Source: Alphaproteobacteria bacterium
Lineage (GTDB): Bacteria; Pseudomonadota; Alphaproteobacteria; UBA8366
Assembly: GCA_021774335.1 (NCBI GenBank)
Contig: JAJFJD010000041.1
Coordinates: 1-64,000 of the forward strand
DNA length: 64,000 nucleotides
Direction of reading: 5' to 3'
Numbering within the stretch: the first letter of the stretch is position 1; every line of letters begins with the position of its first letter. Position numbers and translations under genes: made by a program. Of this stretch, positions 9,924 to 19,018 are shown in pieces. The notes beneath the pieces were generated by a model. That model searched no databases. It worked only from the letters and a program-made list of their open reading frames with translations, and was not told where the DNA came from.

Positions 9924-12900
9924 TCAGAGGTCTTCCCGAAGCGTGTGCAATCTCTCGCCGACCAGTCCGGCAACCGACGCCGGGTCGAGAGGCTTCTCGA
10001 TGACGAGGATATCCGCTTCCTGCACGATGTCGGACAGGTCGACGCCCAATGTGTCTCCGGTCATGAACAGGATGCGGCGGTCCAAATCCGCGTTTTCCGC
10101 CCGCAGCGTCCGATAAAGGCCGGGCCCGTCCACACCGGGCATCCGCACGTCGCTGATGATCATGTCGTATTGGCTCTGCCGCGCCATATCGATCCCTTCC
10201 TGACCACCAAACGCCGTGTCGACATCATGGCCACGCGTCCGCAGGAAATCCGCCAATGTCTTGGCAACTTCTTGATCGTCATCAACGACAAGGACCTTGC
10301 CCGTGGTCTCGGGACTGACAGGGATGAGGTCTTGCTCGACACTCTCCTCAACGCTTTCGCGCAATGGAAGTGTAATGGTGAATACCGTACCGCGCGGGTC
10401 GTTGGGCTCGAAATTAATCTCGCCGCCATGGCTAAACACGATATCGCGGCACAGCGCCAACCCGATGCCGGTGCCGGCTGTGCCGGCCTTCGTCGTAAAG
10501 AAGGGTTCGAAGATACGCTCGGCAATTTCCGGAGAGATGCCGGGCCCGGTATCGGCGACGGTCAGAACGATTTGGGCACCGTCACTCCCCACACAGGTGC
10601 TCACCGTCAGGCTGCGGTCCTCGTCGATTTCTTTCATCGCCTGTTCGGCATTGACGACCAAATTCGTCACAACGTGATGTAGCTGGTCCGCGTCGCCGAC
10701 CAATGGCGGTAGTTTTATATCGAGATCGACCGACAAGGCGACACCGGAACTCTGCAGGCTATAGGACGTGAGATCGAGAGCAGACCGAACCGTCTGATTG
10801 AAATCGATTGCCCCGCGCGACGGAGCCTTGCTTCGGGCCATCGACAGGAATGTCCGCACGATGCGGCTGCATCGTTCGGCGGCATCGCGGATACGGCGGG
10901 CGCGGCGGGAAATCGCATCGTCCGAGACCGCCTCCTCCATCATCAGCGCCTGGCCGCTGACCACCGACAGCGGGTTGTTCAGTTCATGGGCCAAACCGGC
11001 GAGCAAGGACCCGAGCGCAGCAATCTTCTCCTTCTGGTGGAAGGACTCGCGTTGCTGCGCCAGCTCGGCTTCCGCTTGCACGCGTTCGGTCAGGTCGACG
11101 ATCGCGTAGATCAGCGCATCCTGGCCTTCGTATTTCATGGGAACCGTCGTTACCCGCGCCCAGAACTTCTCCCCATTGGGACGCTGCGCATCCATTTCCC
11201 TGCTATCGCGCTGATGATCGCCATGGGTCAGTTCCGCCAGTGTCTTCTGGAAATCGGGACCGCGGCAGAGATTGAAAATCGTTAGTTGGTCGAGAAAATC
11301 CCCGTCGATGCCCAACTGCATGCAGGCGGCGGGATTGATGTAGCGGAGCGTATAACTATCGGTATCCGAGATCAGAATCGGCAGCGGGATCGCGCCGGAG
11401 ATTGCACGGAACCTCTCTTCGCTCTCGCGCACCTCCCGCTCCATTGCCTTCCGACCGCTGACATCGCGGAAGAGCACCAGCGCCACGACGTCGCCATCCT
11501 TATTGGTAAAGGGTGTCGCCGTTACCTCGATGAACTTCTGACGTCCCCTGGCATCCTTGATGCGACGCTCGGTCAATGGAATATGAAGAGCCTCGTCCAT
11601 GACCTGAGCGATCCGACGGCTTGCCTGCTCTTTCTCGTCATCCGCCACGAAGTCGATATATGAACTGCTATAGGCTTCCTCGGGGCTCGCGAACCCCAAG
11701 ATCGAGCAGCCGGCCTGATTTAGGAACGAGATACCGTCGCGATCGTGCAGCATGATCGCTTCCGGCGAGAGTTCGACCAATTGCCGATAGCGTTCCTCAC
11801 TTTCCTGCAACCGATCCAGAACTTCACGATTTCGCCGGAAGGTCACGCGCAGCAAGGACAACCAAGGTTTCCAGATCCTGGGCAGGACCGGCGGCGCCTC
11901 TTCGCCGCCGCGGGCGCCCGTCCGGATGTATTGGGCGAATGACAGGACAGGCTGCACGAATTGCGACCGGACAAGCAGTTGCCCGAAGACGAGGGTCGCG
12001 ATCAACCCAACGATGATCAAGCCATACGGCAGGAATCGCCACGCCAAGCCTTCGGTCAATACCGACGACGGCACTGCGTATTCCACATTCCAGCCGATAC
12101 CGCTCAACGGCAATCGCAGCAGATAGTAGCCATTTGCCTCGTAGAACGAATTCGCATCCACATCGCTCATCGCCTGATAGGCGACCGGAGCGTCGAGCAA
12201 CGCGTCATACAATTCCGAATCCGCATCGCCGATCGACGCGAGCACCCTGCCCCGCTTATCCAGGAGCTGACCAGAGATGTTCTTGAACTTCGGCACGCGC
12301 AGCAATGACCGCATCCCGGATTGCGACAAGTCCGCGCCGATAACGCCGACAAACCGGTTGGTTTCATAAACGGGTGTGGCATGCGAAATCAGCACATCGC
12401 CGTTGATGACGCTTTTTTCCCCGGATACCCAATAGGCCGTGCGGCTGGACCGCACATCCGGCATCGCCTTGGCGAAAACCGTACGCTCAAAGAATGGCTC
12501 CACGGCGGAACCGATCTTCGCATTCCCAGTGAGCTTGCTGAAGGCCTCGCGGTCGGACGCCGGATAGATCGAGAGAAAATCGCGGTAGAGCGGCAAAAAA
12601 TAGCTATGCCGGATCGCCAAGTTGGCGACATGGCCTAATTGCTGGATCGAGAATATATCCAGCGACAGGCTGACGACGCGCAGTTTCTCCGTCCCACCGC
12701 CGGCAAGCGCCAAGCTGCCGCCGAGAAAATTTCCCGTCGCCCCCGATTGGACCGCGTCCACGTTTTTTTCAAGGAAATAGCCGGTGATGTCTTGCGTTTT
12801 GTCGTCGGCCTCGACCGTCAACAATGGCAATAACCTCGACAGACGTTGATCCTCGTTCGCAAGATAAGCTTCCGCCCAGCGGCGCATCTGATCGACATGA

Positions 12901-13100
12901 TTTTCGGTCGCCCGGAGCGTGCGGTGAATCTTTTGATGTCGCTCATGCAACGAGACCAAGAGATTTTCCAGCCGGCGCTGATGCTGTTCCGCATAATGGA
13001 CATAACCCAGCGCGATCACGAGGATGATGAGCGGCACCGAACTGGCAACGGCTAGCTTCGCGTAATGGCGCGACAAGGTGCGTTCGGATCGTGTCGCCAT
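9924..13100 (-). CDS. Hybrid sensor histidine kinase (Cache-PAS-PAS-HisKA-HATPase-REC)
   Basis: 1058 residues. A first membrane helix (about 13-33) and a second (about 355-375) bracket a large periplasmic double-Cache-like sensor. Two PAS domains follow (about 435-555 and 565-680), then HisKA with phospho-acceptor H705 in AHELNNPL, an HATPase domain with DTGPGIS and GTGIGLAL motifs, and a C-terminal receiver with phospho-acceptor D984 and a conserved lysine in the IEKPLD stretch. The response regulator gene ends 56 bases upstream, so regulator and kinase form one unit. The sensed ligand is probably a small extracellular molecule (Cache fold); its identity is unknown. No HPt domain is visible in the window. 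Confidence 0.95.
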   Translation of the reverse strand: MATRSERTLSRHYAKLAVASSVPLIILVIALGYVHYAEQHQRRLENLLVSLHERHQKIHRTLRATENHVDQMRRWAEAYLANEDQRLSRLLPLLTVEADDKTQDITGYFLEKNVDAVQSGATGNFLGGSLALAGGGTEKLRVVSLSLDIFSIQQLGHVANLAIRHSYFLPLYRDFLSIYPASDREAFSKLTGNAKIGSAVEPFFERTVFAKAMPDVRSSRTAYWVSGEKSVINGDVLISHATPVYETNRFVGVIGADLSQSGMRSLLRVPKFKNISGQLLDKRGRVLASIGDADSELYDALLDAPVAYQAMSDVDANSFYEANGYYLLRLPLSGIGWNVEYAVPSSVLTEGLAWRFLPYGLIIVGLIATLVFGQLLVRSQFVQPVLSFAQYIRTGARGGEEAPPVLPRIWKPWLSLLRVTFRRNREVLDRLQESEERYRQLVELSPEAIMLHDRDGISFLNQAGCSILGFASPEEAYSSSYIDFVADDEKEQASRRIAQVMDEALHIPLTERRIKDARGRQKFIEVTATPFTNKDGDVVALVLFRDVSGRKAMEREVRESEERFRAISGAIPLPILISDTDSYTLRYINPAACMQLGIDGDFLDQLTIFNLCRGPDFQKTLAELTHGDHQRDSREMDAQRPNGEKFWARVTTVPMKYEGQDALIYAIVDLTERVQAEAELAQQRESFHQKEKIAALGSLLAGLAHELNNPLSVVSGQALMMEEAVSDDAISRRARRIRDAAERCSRIVRTFLSMARSKAPSRGAIDFNQTVRSALDLTSYSLQSSGVALSVDLDIKLPPLVGDADQLHHVVTNLVVNAEQAMKEIDEDRSLTVSTCVGSDGAQIVLTVADTGPGISPEIAERIFEPFFTTKAGTAGTGIGLALCRDIVFSHGGEINFEPNDPRGTVFTITLPLRESVEESVEQDLIPVSPETTGKVLVVDDDQEVAKTLADFLRTRGHDVDTAFGGQEGIDMARQSQYDMIISDVRMPGVDGPGLYRTLRAENADLDRRILFMTGDTLGVDLSDIVQEADILVIEKPLDPASVAGLVGERLHTLREDL

Positions 13101-13156
13101 GTCTGCTCGTCTCTCGTCTCCGCCGCCACGTTAGGATGCCGGACGGCTGGAATATC

Positions 13157-13876
13157 TTATACCGTCGAACTCTTGCCGTCGGGTACGAAGACATAGCCCG
13201 CACCGCGGACGGTCTTGATGATTTGCGGTTTCTGAGGATCGACCTCGATTTTCCGCCGCAACCGGGCAATGCGGATATCGATACTGCGGTCGAACGGATC
13301 CCAACGCCGATGATGCGCAAGGTCGAGCAGTTGATCGCGCGTGAGGACGCGATTGGGGTGTTCGACGAAGGCAGCGAGAAGGTCGAATTCCATGGCGGTC
13401 AACGACACGGGCGAGCCGTCTTCCGCGAATAAAGCATGCGCATCAAGATCCAGCACGAAGGTACCGATCGCCAGGCGCCGATTGTCCCCGCTCGGCACTT
13501 TCGCCGGCGGCCCACCCGCACGGCGCAGGACGCTCTTAACACGCGCGGCCAGCTCCCGCAGGTCGCAGGGTTTACCGATATAGTCGTCCGCGCCGAGTTC
13601 CAGCCCGATGACGCGGTCCACCGGCTCCGCCGCCGCGGTTACCATGATAATGGCGGCCTCGGTCTCCTCGCGCAGGAACCGCGCCAGCGTCAGACCGTCT
13701 TCACCGGGAAGATTCAGATCCAGAAGGACCAAGTCGAGCGGACCTTCTTCAACGCGCGCGCGCAACGCTTCGCCGGATTCCGCAGTCGATACGTCATATC
13801 CCCGCATCGTCAGGTATTCCGCAAAGGTATCGCGCACATCCTCTTCATCATCGACTACGACGATACGTTCACTCAT
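13157..13876 (-). CDS. OmpR/PhoB family response regulator
   Basis: 239 residues. The receiver domain has the acidic pair D9-D10, phospho-acceptor D53 (LLDLNLPG) and a lysine in IGKPCD. The C-terminal winged helix (about 135-232) is of the OmpR type. ATG 13876 is preferred over earlier in-frame starts because it follows GGGAGGGG and opens directly with the canonical MSERIVVVDDEEDV start. First gene of the two-component operon with the hybrid kinase. Confidence 0.95.
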   Translation of the reverse strand: MSERIVVVDDEEDVRDTFAEYLTMRGYDVSTAESGEALRARVEEGPLDLVLLDLNLPGEDGLTLARFLREETEAAIIMVTAAAEPVDRVIGLELGADDYIGKPCDLRELAARVKSVLRRAGGPPAKVPSGDNRRLAIGTFVLDLDAHALFAEDGSPVSLTAMEFDLLAAFVEHPNRVLTRDQLLDLAHHRRWDPFDRSIDIRIARLRRKIEVDPQKPQIIKTVRGAGYVFVPDGKSSTV

Positions 13877-14076
13877 GCCGTGCCCCTCCCAACCAGACAC
13901 GCTCCCAAGGCGCGCAAACACCTTGGTAATCATCCAGAATTTCGCTCAATCCCCAAGAAAGTCCGCGTGGTGATCCAGAAACAATTGAAACACGTATTGT
14001 CCTGAAACGACATCACTCAGAAATTTCCTGCCCACATACTCCTGAGCGTAGTTACACGCTAACTGGGAACAGAGCC

Positions 14077-14586
14077 ATGCAAGAGTATCATCAAAAACAG
14101 CAAAAATCGCCAATCGACGCGCAAGCCCGGATCATGGGCAGCCTACAGCCGCGCAAGCCACGTCCTCCACGACTCTTGTATGCGCTGCTGATTCTACCGC
14201 TAATTATGATTGTGCCGACCGGCAGTTCGGCAATCGGATCCAAAATCATCAGCAGCGGTGCGACACCGGACCGCCAATACGGCAGTCGCAGCGAAACCGC
14301 AGCGCAATTGCCGGTGAACGGATGCGCCTGTTCCAACGCATCGCCTCCCCAGGCGAAAAACCGCTCGCCGGGCCTCCACACCGGTACCGCAGCGCGGTGG
14401 CACCGTGTTCTGCCGGCGTCGGTGCGGTCGCGCATCGGCGTGAACGCTCCGAACCGGGACGCACGCTGCGTCATGACCGACAAATACGCCTGCCTGTCCG
14501 AGCCACCATTGCCACAGACGATGCCGCCCAGCGCGGTCCGGAACGGCCAGCAAAGCGTCCAACTCCACACGCCGCACAAAAGCTAA
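14077..14586 (+). CDS. Hypothetical small membrane or secreted protein
   Basis: 169 residues with no family I recognise. After a basic, proline-rich N-terminus there is one hydrophobic segment (LLYALLILPLIMIVPTG, about residues 34-50) that could anchor it or serve as a long signal peptide; the rest is polar with scattered cysteines. The ribosome binding site is weak. In its favour, it ends just before the strong hairpin terminator at 14610-14641. A reading frame of similar length lies antisense (14091-14579), so coding status is uncertain. Confidence 0.42.
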   Translation: MQEYHQKQQKSPIDAQARIMGSLQPRKPRPPRLLYALLILPLIMIVPTGSSAIGSKIISSGATPDRQYGSRSETAAQLPVNGCACSNASPPQAKNRSPGLHTGTAARWHRVLPASVRSRIGVNAPNRDARCVMTDKYACLSEPPLPQTMPPSAVRNGQQSVQLHTPHKS

Positions 14587-14609
14587 CATTCTCCCATGTT
14601 GGTTAAATG

Positions 14610-14641
14610 ACGCCGGGCCGCGGTATTCCGCGGCCCGGCGT
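14610..14641. terminator. Strong hairpin terminator, probably bidirectional
   Basis: A perfect 14-bp GC-rich stem (ACGCCGGGCCGCGG, loop TATT, then its exact complement) followed by TTT on the plus strand and by ATTTAA on the minus strand. It lies between the 169-residue frame ending at 14586 (+) and the small frame ending at 14685 (-), as expected for a terminator shared by convergent genes. Confidence 0.85.
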
Positions 14642-14684
14642 TTCCGTAACCAGCTAGAACCGGCAAAGATTACGATAAGTAGGA

Positions 14685-14855
14685 TCAAAGGTTGTCGCGT
14701 TGCCGAATCTGGCGCGGCAGAGTGTACATGCGCAAATCCGCCGGCGATGTGCCCACGCCGTTAAAACCAATGTTTCGGTCCAGACGGGTCGTTTTCCAGC
14801 CGCCCAACCGTACCAGCATCCCAACTCTCCGGTAGCACCTGACCAAGACGTGCAT
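14685..14855 (-). CDS. Possible small Arg-rich protein (56 aa)
   Basis: The ATG at 14855 is preceded by AAGGAG at an ideal distance (8 bases), and the frame ends just before the hairpin terminator at 14610-14641. The product is short and basic, ending in LPRQIRQRDNL, with a segment RLDRNIGFNGVGTSPADLRMY. In the same open frame upstream of the ATG a similar segment occurs (RIEKRDIGLNRRGCSQGDLKM, codons around 14855-14915), so the region looks like an internal duplication. The RDIGL-like pattern recalls short DUF1127 proteins of alphaproteobacteria, but this is a weak resemblance. GTG 14927 would give an 80-residue form containing both copies. Confidence 0.4.
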   Translation of the reverse strand: MHVLVRCYRRVGMLVRLGGWKTTRLDRNIGFNGVGTSPADLRMYTLPRQIRQRDNL

Positions 14856-14927
14856 TTTGAGATCTCCTTGCGAACATCCGCGGCGATTCAAACCGATATC
14901 CCGCTTCTCAATCCGGCGCTGTCTCAC

Positions 14928-15299
14928 CGCCGAGTAGCGGTGTTTCGCGGACTACAAGGCGCAGCTTGGTGGCGGAAACTTTCTATCCGATGTCTCGACG
15001 GCAAATTTCAGATTTCAATTGTTTCAAACATCCGGACGACCATCGATCGATCGACAACACCTCAGGCCATCACGATCTCTTGCCGGGTGAAAAAACCGGC
15101 CTATGTGATTCTTAACAATCAAAATCTCTCCATATGACTCGCCGGCCCCGCATTCGGAAAATTCCCCCTCTGCTCCCGACCCGCGGGGCTGGTTCTTCAG
15201 GCCCATCCTGGGTGTGAAGCCCCACCGGGCCAGCACAATTGTGCCGATGGTTTGGCCGATGCTATAAGCCGGTTTCCGCGCCTCGCCGCATAAGGAAAC
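14928..15299. other. Intergenic region before the HpnN-like gene
   Basis: About 370 bases of lower-GC sequence. A plus-strand frame running through it (14700-15137) overlaps the small minus-strand gene and has no ribosome binding site or recognisable product. The promoter of the HpnN-like gene should lie here; I cannot point to a convincing one. Confidence 0.4.
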
Positions 15300-17912
15300 G
15301 TGACGATCGAAAAAAACGGTTTTGGCCGGCAGTTCTTCGCTCGATGGATCGAAGGTGCCTGCCGCTTTGCCTGGGTCATCATCATCGGCACGGCTCTTCT
15401 CACGGGGGGTGCGCTATTTTACGCGGTGAACAACGTTTCGGTGGACGCCAGCGTCGACAAGATGCTGTCACCGTCGCTGCCCTTCCGGCAAAACGAAATC
15501 GCCATCAATGAAGCCTTCCCTCTATCGAACGGGACGCTCTCCGTCATCGTCGAAGCACGCACCGCGGAACAGACGGATGACGCGGCCGACCGGCTTGCAA
15601 AGGCCCTGAGGGCGCGAACCGACCGGTTCAAGAGCATTTTCTATCCTGAAGGGCTGGCTTTCCTCCGACAGAACGGCCTGCTCTATCTGGACCAGGACGA
15701 GATCGAATCACTCGCCGACCGCTTGGCGGAGGCGCAACCGCTGCTCGCGGGCATCAGCGCCGACCCCACACTGCGCGGCCTTGCCGATATCCTGTCGCTT
15801 ACCTTGGAGAATGCAACCGCCGATTCCGCAACTGCATTCGGCCCGGCGCTGCGCAAAATAATGGCCACGGTGACCGCCCTCGAAAAAGGCGAGAATGCAC
15901 GCCTGTCCTGGCAGACCTTGCTGTCCGACGACACGGATGAGGAAACAGCCAGCCGTCGCTTCATCGTCGTCCAGCCAGTCGTGGATTTCGGGTCGCTCTC
16001 CCCCGTTGCCGAAGCGATGAAAGTCATCCGCGACGTTACCGCCACGCTCGGATTCGATACCGACGAAACCGTGCGCGTCCGCGTGACCGGCACGCAATTG
16101 ATGCGGCAGGAAGAACTCCAGACGGTCAAAGACGGCATGGGATTGGTCGGCATCCTGTCCTTCACGATCGTGATCGTCCTGCTGGCGCTCGGATTACGGT
16201 CCGTGCGGATGGTAATCGCGACGCTGATGACGCTCGTGGTCGGCCTCATCCTGACGGCGGCTTTCGCCATCGCGGCCTTCTCGGCGTTGAACCTGATTTC
16301 GGTGGCCTTCGCAGTCCTTTTCATCGGGCTCAGTGTCGATTTCGGCATTCATTTCACGCTGCGGTCCCGGGAAGAGATGACCGGTGGGACAAGCACTAGC
16401 GACGCGCTGCGGGAAGCAGCAAAAGGCGTTGGCGGTCCGCTCTTGCTTTCCGCCGTTGCCGCCGCGCTGGGCTTTTTATCGTTTCTGCCGACCGACTATC
16501 GCGGGGTCTCGGAATTGGGCGTCATTTCCGGCGCCGGCATGTTCATCGCCCTGGTCGCGAACATGACACTGCTGCCGGCCCTGCTCTACGTCATGCGAGT
16601 GCGCGCAGCCGGGCAACTGGGCGGCGCGTCGGCACGCAACCCCCTTCGCGGGCTGATTCAGTCACATGCCCGCAAGATTGTGACGGGCGCGGCGATCATC
16701 GGCATCGGTGCCGCCGCAATCACGCCTTTCGCACAATTCGATGAAGACCCGCTCAACCTGCGCGACCCGAATTCGCCCTCGGTTGCCACGTTGCTGGACC
16801 TGCTGAAAGACCCGCGAACCGAACCCTATTCCGCCGAACTTCTCGTTCAAGACCTTGCGACCGCCGACCAGCTCGCCCGCCATTTAAAGACACTGCCCGA
16901 AGTGAAGAACGCCACGACGATCAGCAATCTCGTCCCGGCGAACCAGGATGCCAAAAAGGAAATCATCGAGGAGACCGCCCTCGTCTTGATACCGGTCTTC
17001 GGCGGTCCCGGTGATACACCCCCACTTTCGGACAAAGAACGGGAAACGGCGCTCGCGTCGCTACAGACCGCCCTCAAAGCACCGAGCGCCGGCGTCCTGC
17101 CCGACGCCGGGAATCTCGCGGCAGCGCTTGCAAAATTACCGGCAACAGCCGAGGCGCGGAAACAACTCGAAGAAGCCCTGCTCGGTGACTTTCCGCTCTT
17201 CCGCGATCGCCTGTCGGACCTGATGCAGCCAGACGGCATTACACTCGAAACGATTCCGCCGCCGCTGCGCGATCGGCAGATCAGCAAGGACGGCCGCGCC
17301 CTCGTGACCATCAAGCCGCGCGACGACCTTCGGAACGCCGATGCCCGACGGCAGTTCGCCGCCGCGGTCCAGAAAGTGACACCGACGGCGAGCGGCTCGG
17401 CAATCCGGTATTCGGCGGTGAAGGATGCGGTGGTCGGATCGTTTCAACAGGCGGCGGTTCTGGCCATCATCATGATCATCATCCTGTTGTTTGCCGTTCT
17501 TCGCCGCATTTCGGAAGTCCTGATGGTATTGAGTCCGCTTGCCCTGGCCGTGGTTATCACGGTCGCCGTCACGGTTCTGTTCAAGACGCCTTTCAATCTC
17601 GCCAACATCATCGTCTTGCCGCTCATCCTCGGCCTGGGTGTCGCCTTTGGTATCCACATCGTGTTGCGCCACCGCGACGGGGGAGACGTCAAGATGCTCG
17701 AAACCTCGACGCCGCGGGCGGTCCTGTTCAGCGCGTTAACGACGATCGGTTCCTTCGGGGCGCTGACCCTGTCAAACCACCCCGGCACCGCGAGTATGGG
17801 CTATCTGCTGACACTATCGGTGAGCCTGACTATGCTGTGCACCTTGATCGTGCTGCCGGCGCTTCTCGAACTGTTCGGTGCGCGCAAAACGGACGGCCAA
17901 CCTCCGCAATAA
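15300..17912 (+). CDS. hpnN: HpnN-like RND/MMPL exporter (hopanoid transport)
   Basis: 870 residues with two repeats of the RND/MMPL plan: an N-terminal helix, a large periplasmic domain, about five helices, then the same again. The segment with AEAQPLLAGISADPTLRGL and the DKMLSPSLPFRQNE stretch match HpnN, the hopanoid-associated RND protein that moves hopanoids from the inner to the outer membrane. Length agrees with the family. Start GTG 15300 follows AAGGAA at a normal distance. No squalene-hopene cyclase or other hpn genes are visible nearby, so it is detached from a hopanoid cluster in this window; a general lipid exporter remains possible. Confidence 0.85.
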   Translation: MTIEKNGFGRQFFARWIEGACRFAWVIIIGTALLTGGALFYAVNNVSVDASVDKMLSPSLPFRQNEIAINEAFPLSNGTLSVIVEARTAEQTDDAADRLAKALRARTDRFKSIFYPEGLAFLRQNGLLYLDQDEIESLADRLAEAQPLLAGISADPTLRGLADILSLTLENATADSATAFGPALRKIMATVTALEKGENARLSWQTLLSDDTDEETASRRFIVVQPVVDFGSLSPVAEAMKVIRDVTATLGFDTDETVRVRVTGTQLMRQEELQTVKDGMGLVGILSFTIVIVLLALGLRSVRMVIATLMTLVVGLILTAAFAIAAFSALNLISVAFAVLFIGLSVDFGIHFTLRSREEMTGGTSTSDALREAAKGVGGPLLLSAVAAALGFLSFLPTDYRGVSELGVISGAGMFIALVANMTLLPALLYVMRVRAAGQLGGASARNPLRGLIQSHARKIVTGAAIIGIGAAAITPFAQFDEDPLNLRDPNSPSVATLLDLLKDPRTEPYSAELLVQDLATADQLARHLKTLPEVKNATTISNLVPANQDAKKEIIEETALVLIPVFGGPGDTPPLSDKERETALASLQTALKAPSAGVLPDAGNLAAALAKLPATAEARKQLEEALLGDFPLFRDRLSDLMQPDGITLETIPPPLRDRQISKDGRALVTIKPRDDLRNADARRQFAAAVQKVTPTASGSAIRYSAVKDAVVGSFQQAAVLAIIMIIILLFAVLRRISEVLMVLSPLALAVVITVAVTVLFKTPFNLANIIVLPLILGLGVAFGIHIVLRHRDGGDVKMLETSTPRAVLFSALTTIGSFGALTLSNHPGTASMGYLLTLSVSLTMLCTLIVLPALLELFGARKTDGQPPQ

Positions 17913-17930
17913 CCGGTCGAGGCGTAACCC

Positions 17931-18308
17931 ATGCCCGACAGTGATGCGTTTGAAAAGAGTTTCCACCGCCTTCGTACGGTACTGCGGCGCCATGCGGACG
18001 GACTGGTCGTGATCAAGGACGAGCCCGCGCTCTACTATCTCGACACCGCGCATATCATGAAGAACAAGAAGCCGCTGTATTTCGGATCGGTACAAATCCG
18101 CAAACGCTACGTGAGCTTCCATCTCATGCCGGTTTATGTCTTTCCCGACCTACTGGAGCCGGTGTCACCGGAATTGATGAAACGGATGCAGGGCAAGTCC
18201 TGCTTCAACTTCACCGCGATCACTGACGGCCATCTCGCGGAAATCGAGCGGCTCACCGCCGCGGGCTTTGCTCGATACCAAACGGAAAAACTGTTGGGAG
18301 AGCCGTAA
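17931..18308 (+). CDS. DUF1801-like small protein
   Basis: 125 residues, alpha/beta, no signal peptide or membrane segment. The centre (KKPLYFGSVQIRKRYVSFHLMPVY) resembles the DUF1801/YdhG-like fold, a family of unknown function. It starts 18 bases after the HpnN-like gene on the same strand and may be co-transcribed with it. Confidence 0.7.
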   Translation: MPDSDAFEKSFHRLRTVLRRHADGLVVIKDEPALYYLDTAHIMKNKKPLYFGSVQIRKRYVSFHLMPVYVFPDLLEPVSPELMKRMQGKSCFNFTAITDGHLAEIERLTAAGFARYQTEKLLGEP

Positions 18309-18406
18309 ATCGGCTGGACGTCATTGCGGTTGGAGGATCAAGGTGTCCGGAATGATCCCCGACAAGGACAGGTGCGAAGGGTACGGCCATTGAGAGCGTT
18401 GCGGAC

Positions 18407-19018
18407 TTGACCGAATTCGGCAGAATCCGACTCTCGCCGAACTTTTTCATGCGCGACATGCTGTATAGCGAGGTCGCTAATTTTCACGGCATCCCGAATA
18501 TCCCCGACGACCCCGACCTCGCAGTCGATGCCGGGCGTAATCTGGCTGAGAAGATTCTCGAGCCGCTGCATACGGCCTTCGGCAGTGTCGTGGTCCGCAG
18601 CGCCTACCGTTCGCCCGCGGTCAACGGTTACTGCCACGAACGGTTCAAGGAAGGCGACCGTGCCTACTTCTGCAGCGACAACGAATTTAACCGGGCCCAG
18701 CACATCTGGGATCAGCGGGACGCAAACGGCTGTCTCGGGGCGACCGCCAGCATCGTCATACCGTGGTACCTGCCACGCTTCGAGAAAACCCAAGACCCCC
18801 GGCCGCTCGCGTGGTGGATCCGGGACAACGTTCCCGACTATGACCTGATGAGCTTCTATCCCTGGCTCTGCGCTTTCAACATTCGTTGGTACGAGGGCGA
18901 CAGCAGCCACACGATCCGGCTCAGCGACGGGAAAGACTCAGAAACCCTAACGGAGAAGGGAATGGCGAATTTTGGCGGCGATCACAGCGATCTGTATCCG
19001 GATTTTCCTACGCTGTAG
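18407..19018 (+). CDS. Peptidase M15-like (Hedgehog/DD-peptidase fold) protein
   Basis: 203 residues. VVVRSAYRSPAVNGYCH resembles the substrate- and zinc-binding stretch of M15 peptidases, and a late His in SSHTIRLSD could be a metal ligand. A catalytic role in cell-wall or capsid-like peptide cleavage is possible but unproven. The start is uncertain: TTG 18407 is the first standard start codon in frame after the stop at 18353; an ATT at 18389 preceded by GAAGGG is a rare alternative. Convergent with the ECF41 sigma gene, overlapping its 3' end by 11 bases. Confidence 0.7.
   Translation: MTEFGRIRLSPNFFMRDMLYSEVANFHGIPNIPDDPDLAVDAGRNLAEKILEPLHTAFGSVVVRSAYRSPAVNGYCHERFKEGDRAYFCSDNEFNRAQHIWDQRDANGCLGATASIVIPWYLPRFEKTQDPRPLAWWIRDNVPDYDLMSFYPWLCAFNIRWYEGDSSHTIRLSDGKDSETLTEKGMANFGGDHSDLYPDFPTL

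Noticed and set aside
14091..14579. 162-codon frame antisense to the small membrane protein
   Set aside because: Neither strand is certain, but the plus-strand frame has a clean hydrophobic segment and ends at the terminator; only one can be listed.
14700..15137. 145-codon plus-strand frame
   Set aside because: No ribosome binding site, overlaps a minus-strand small gene with an ideal one, and shows no recognisable domain.
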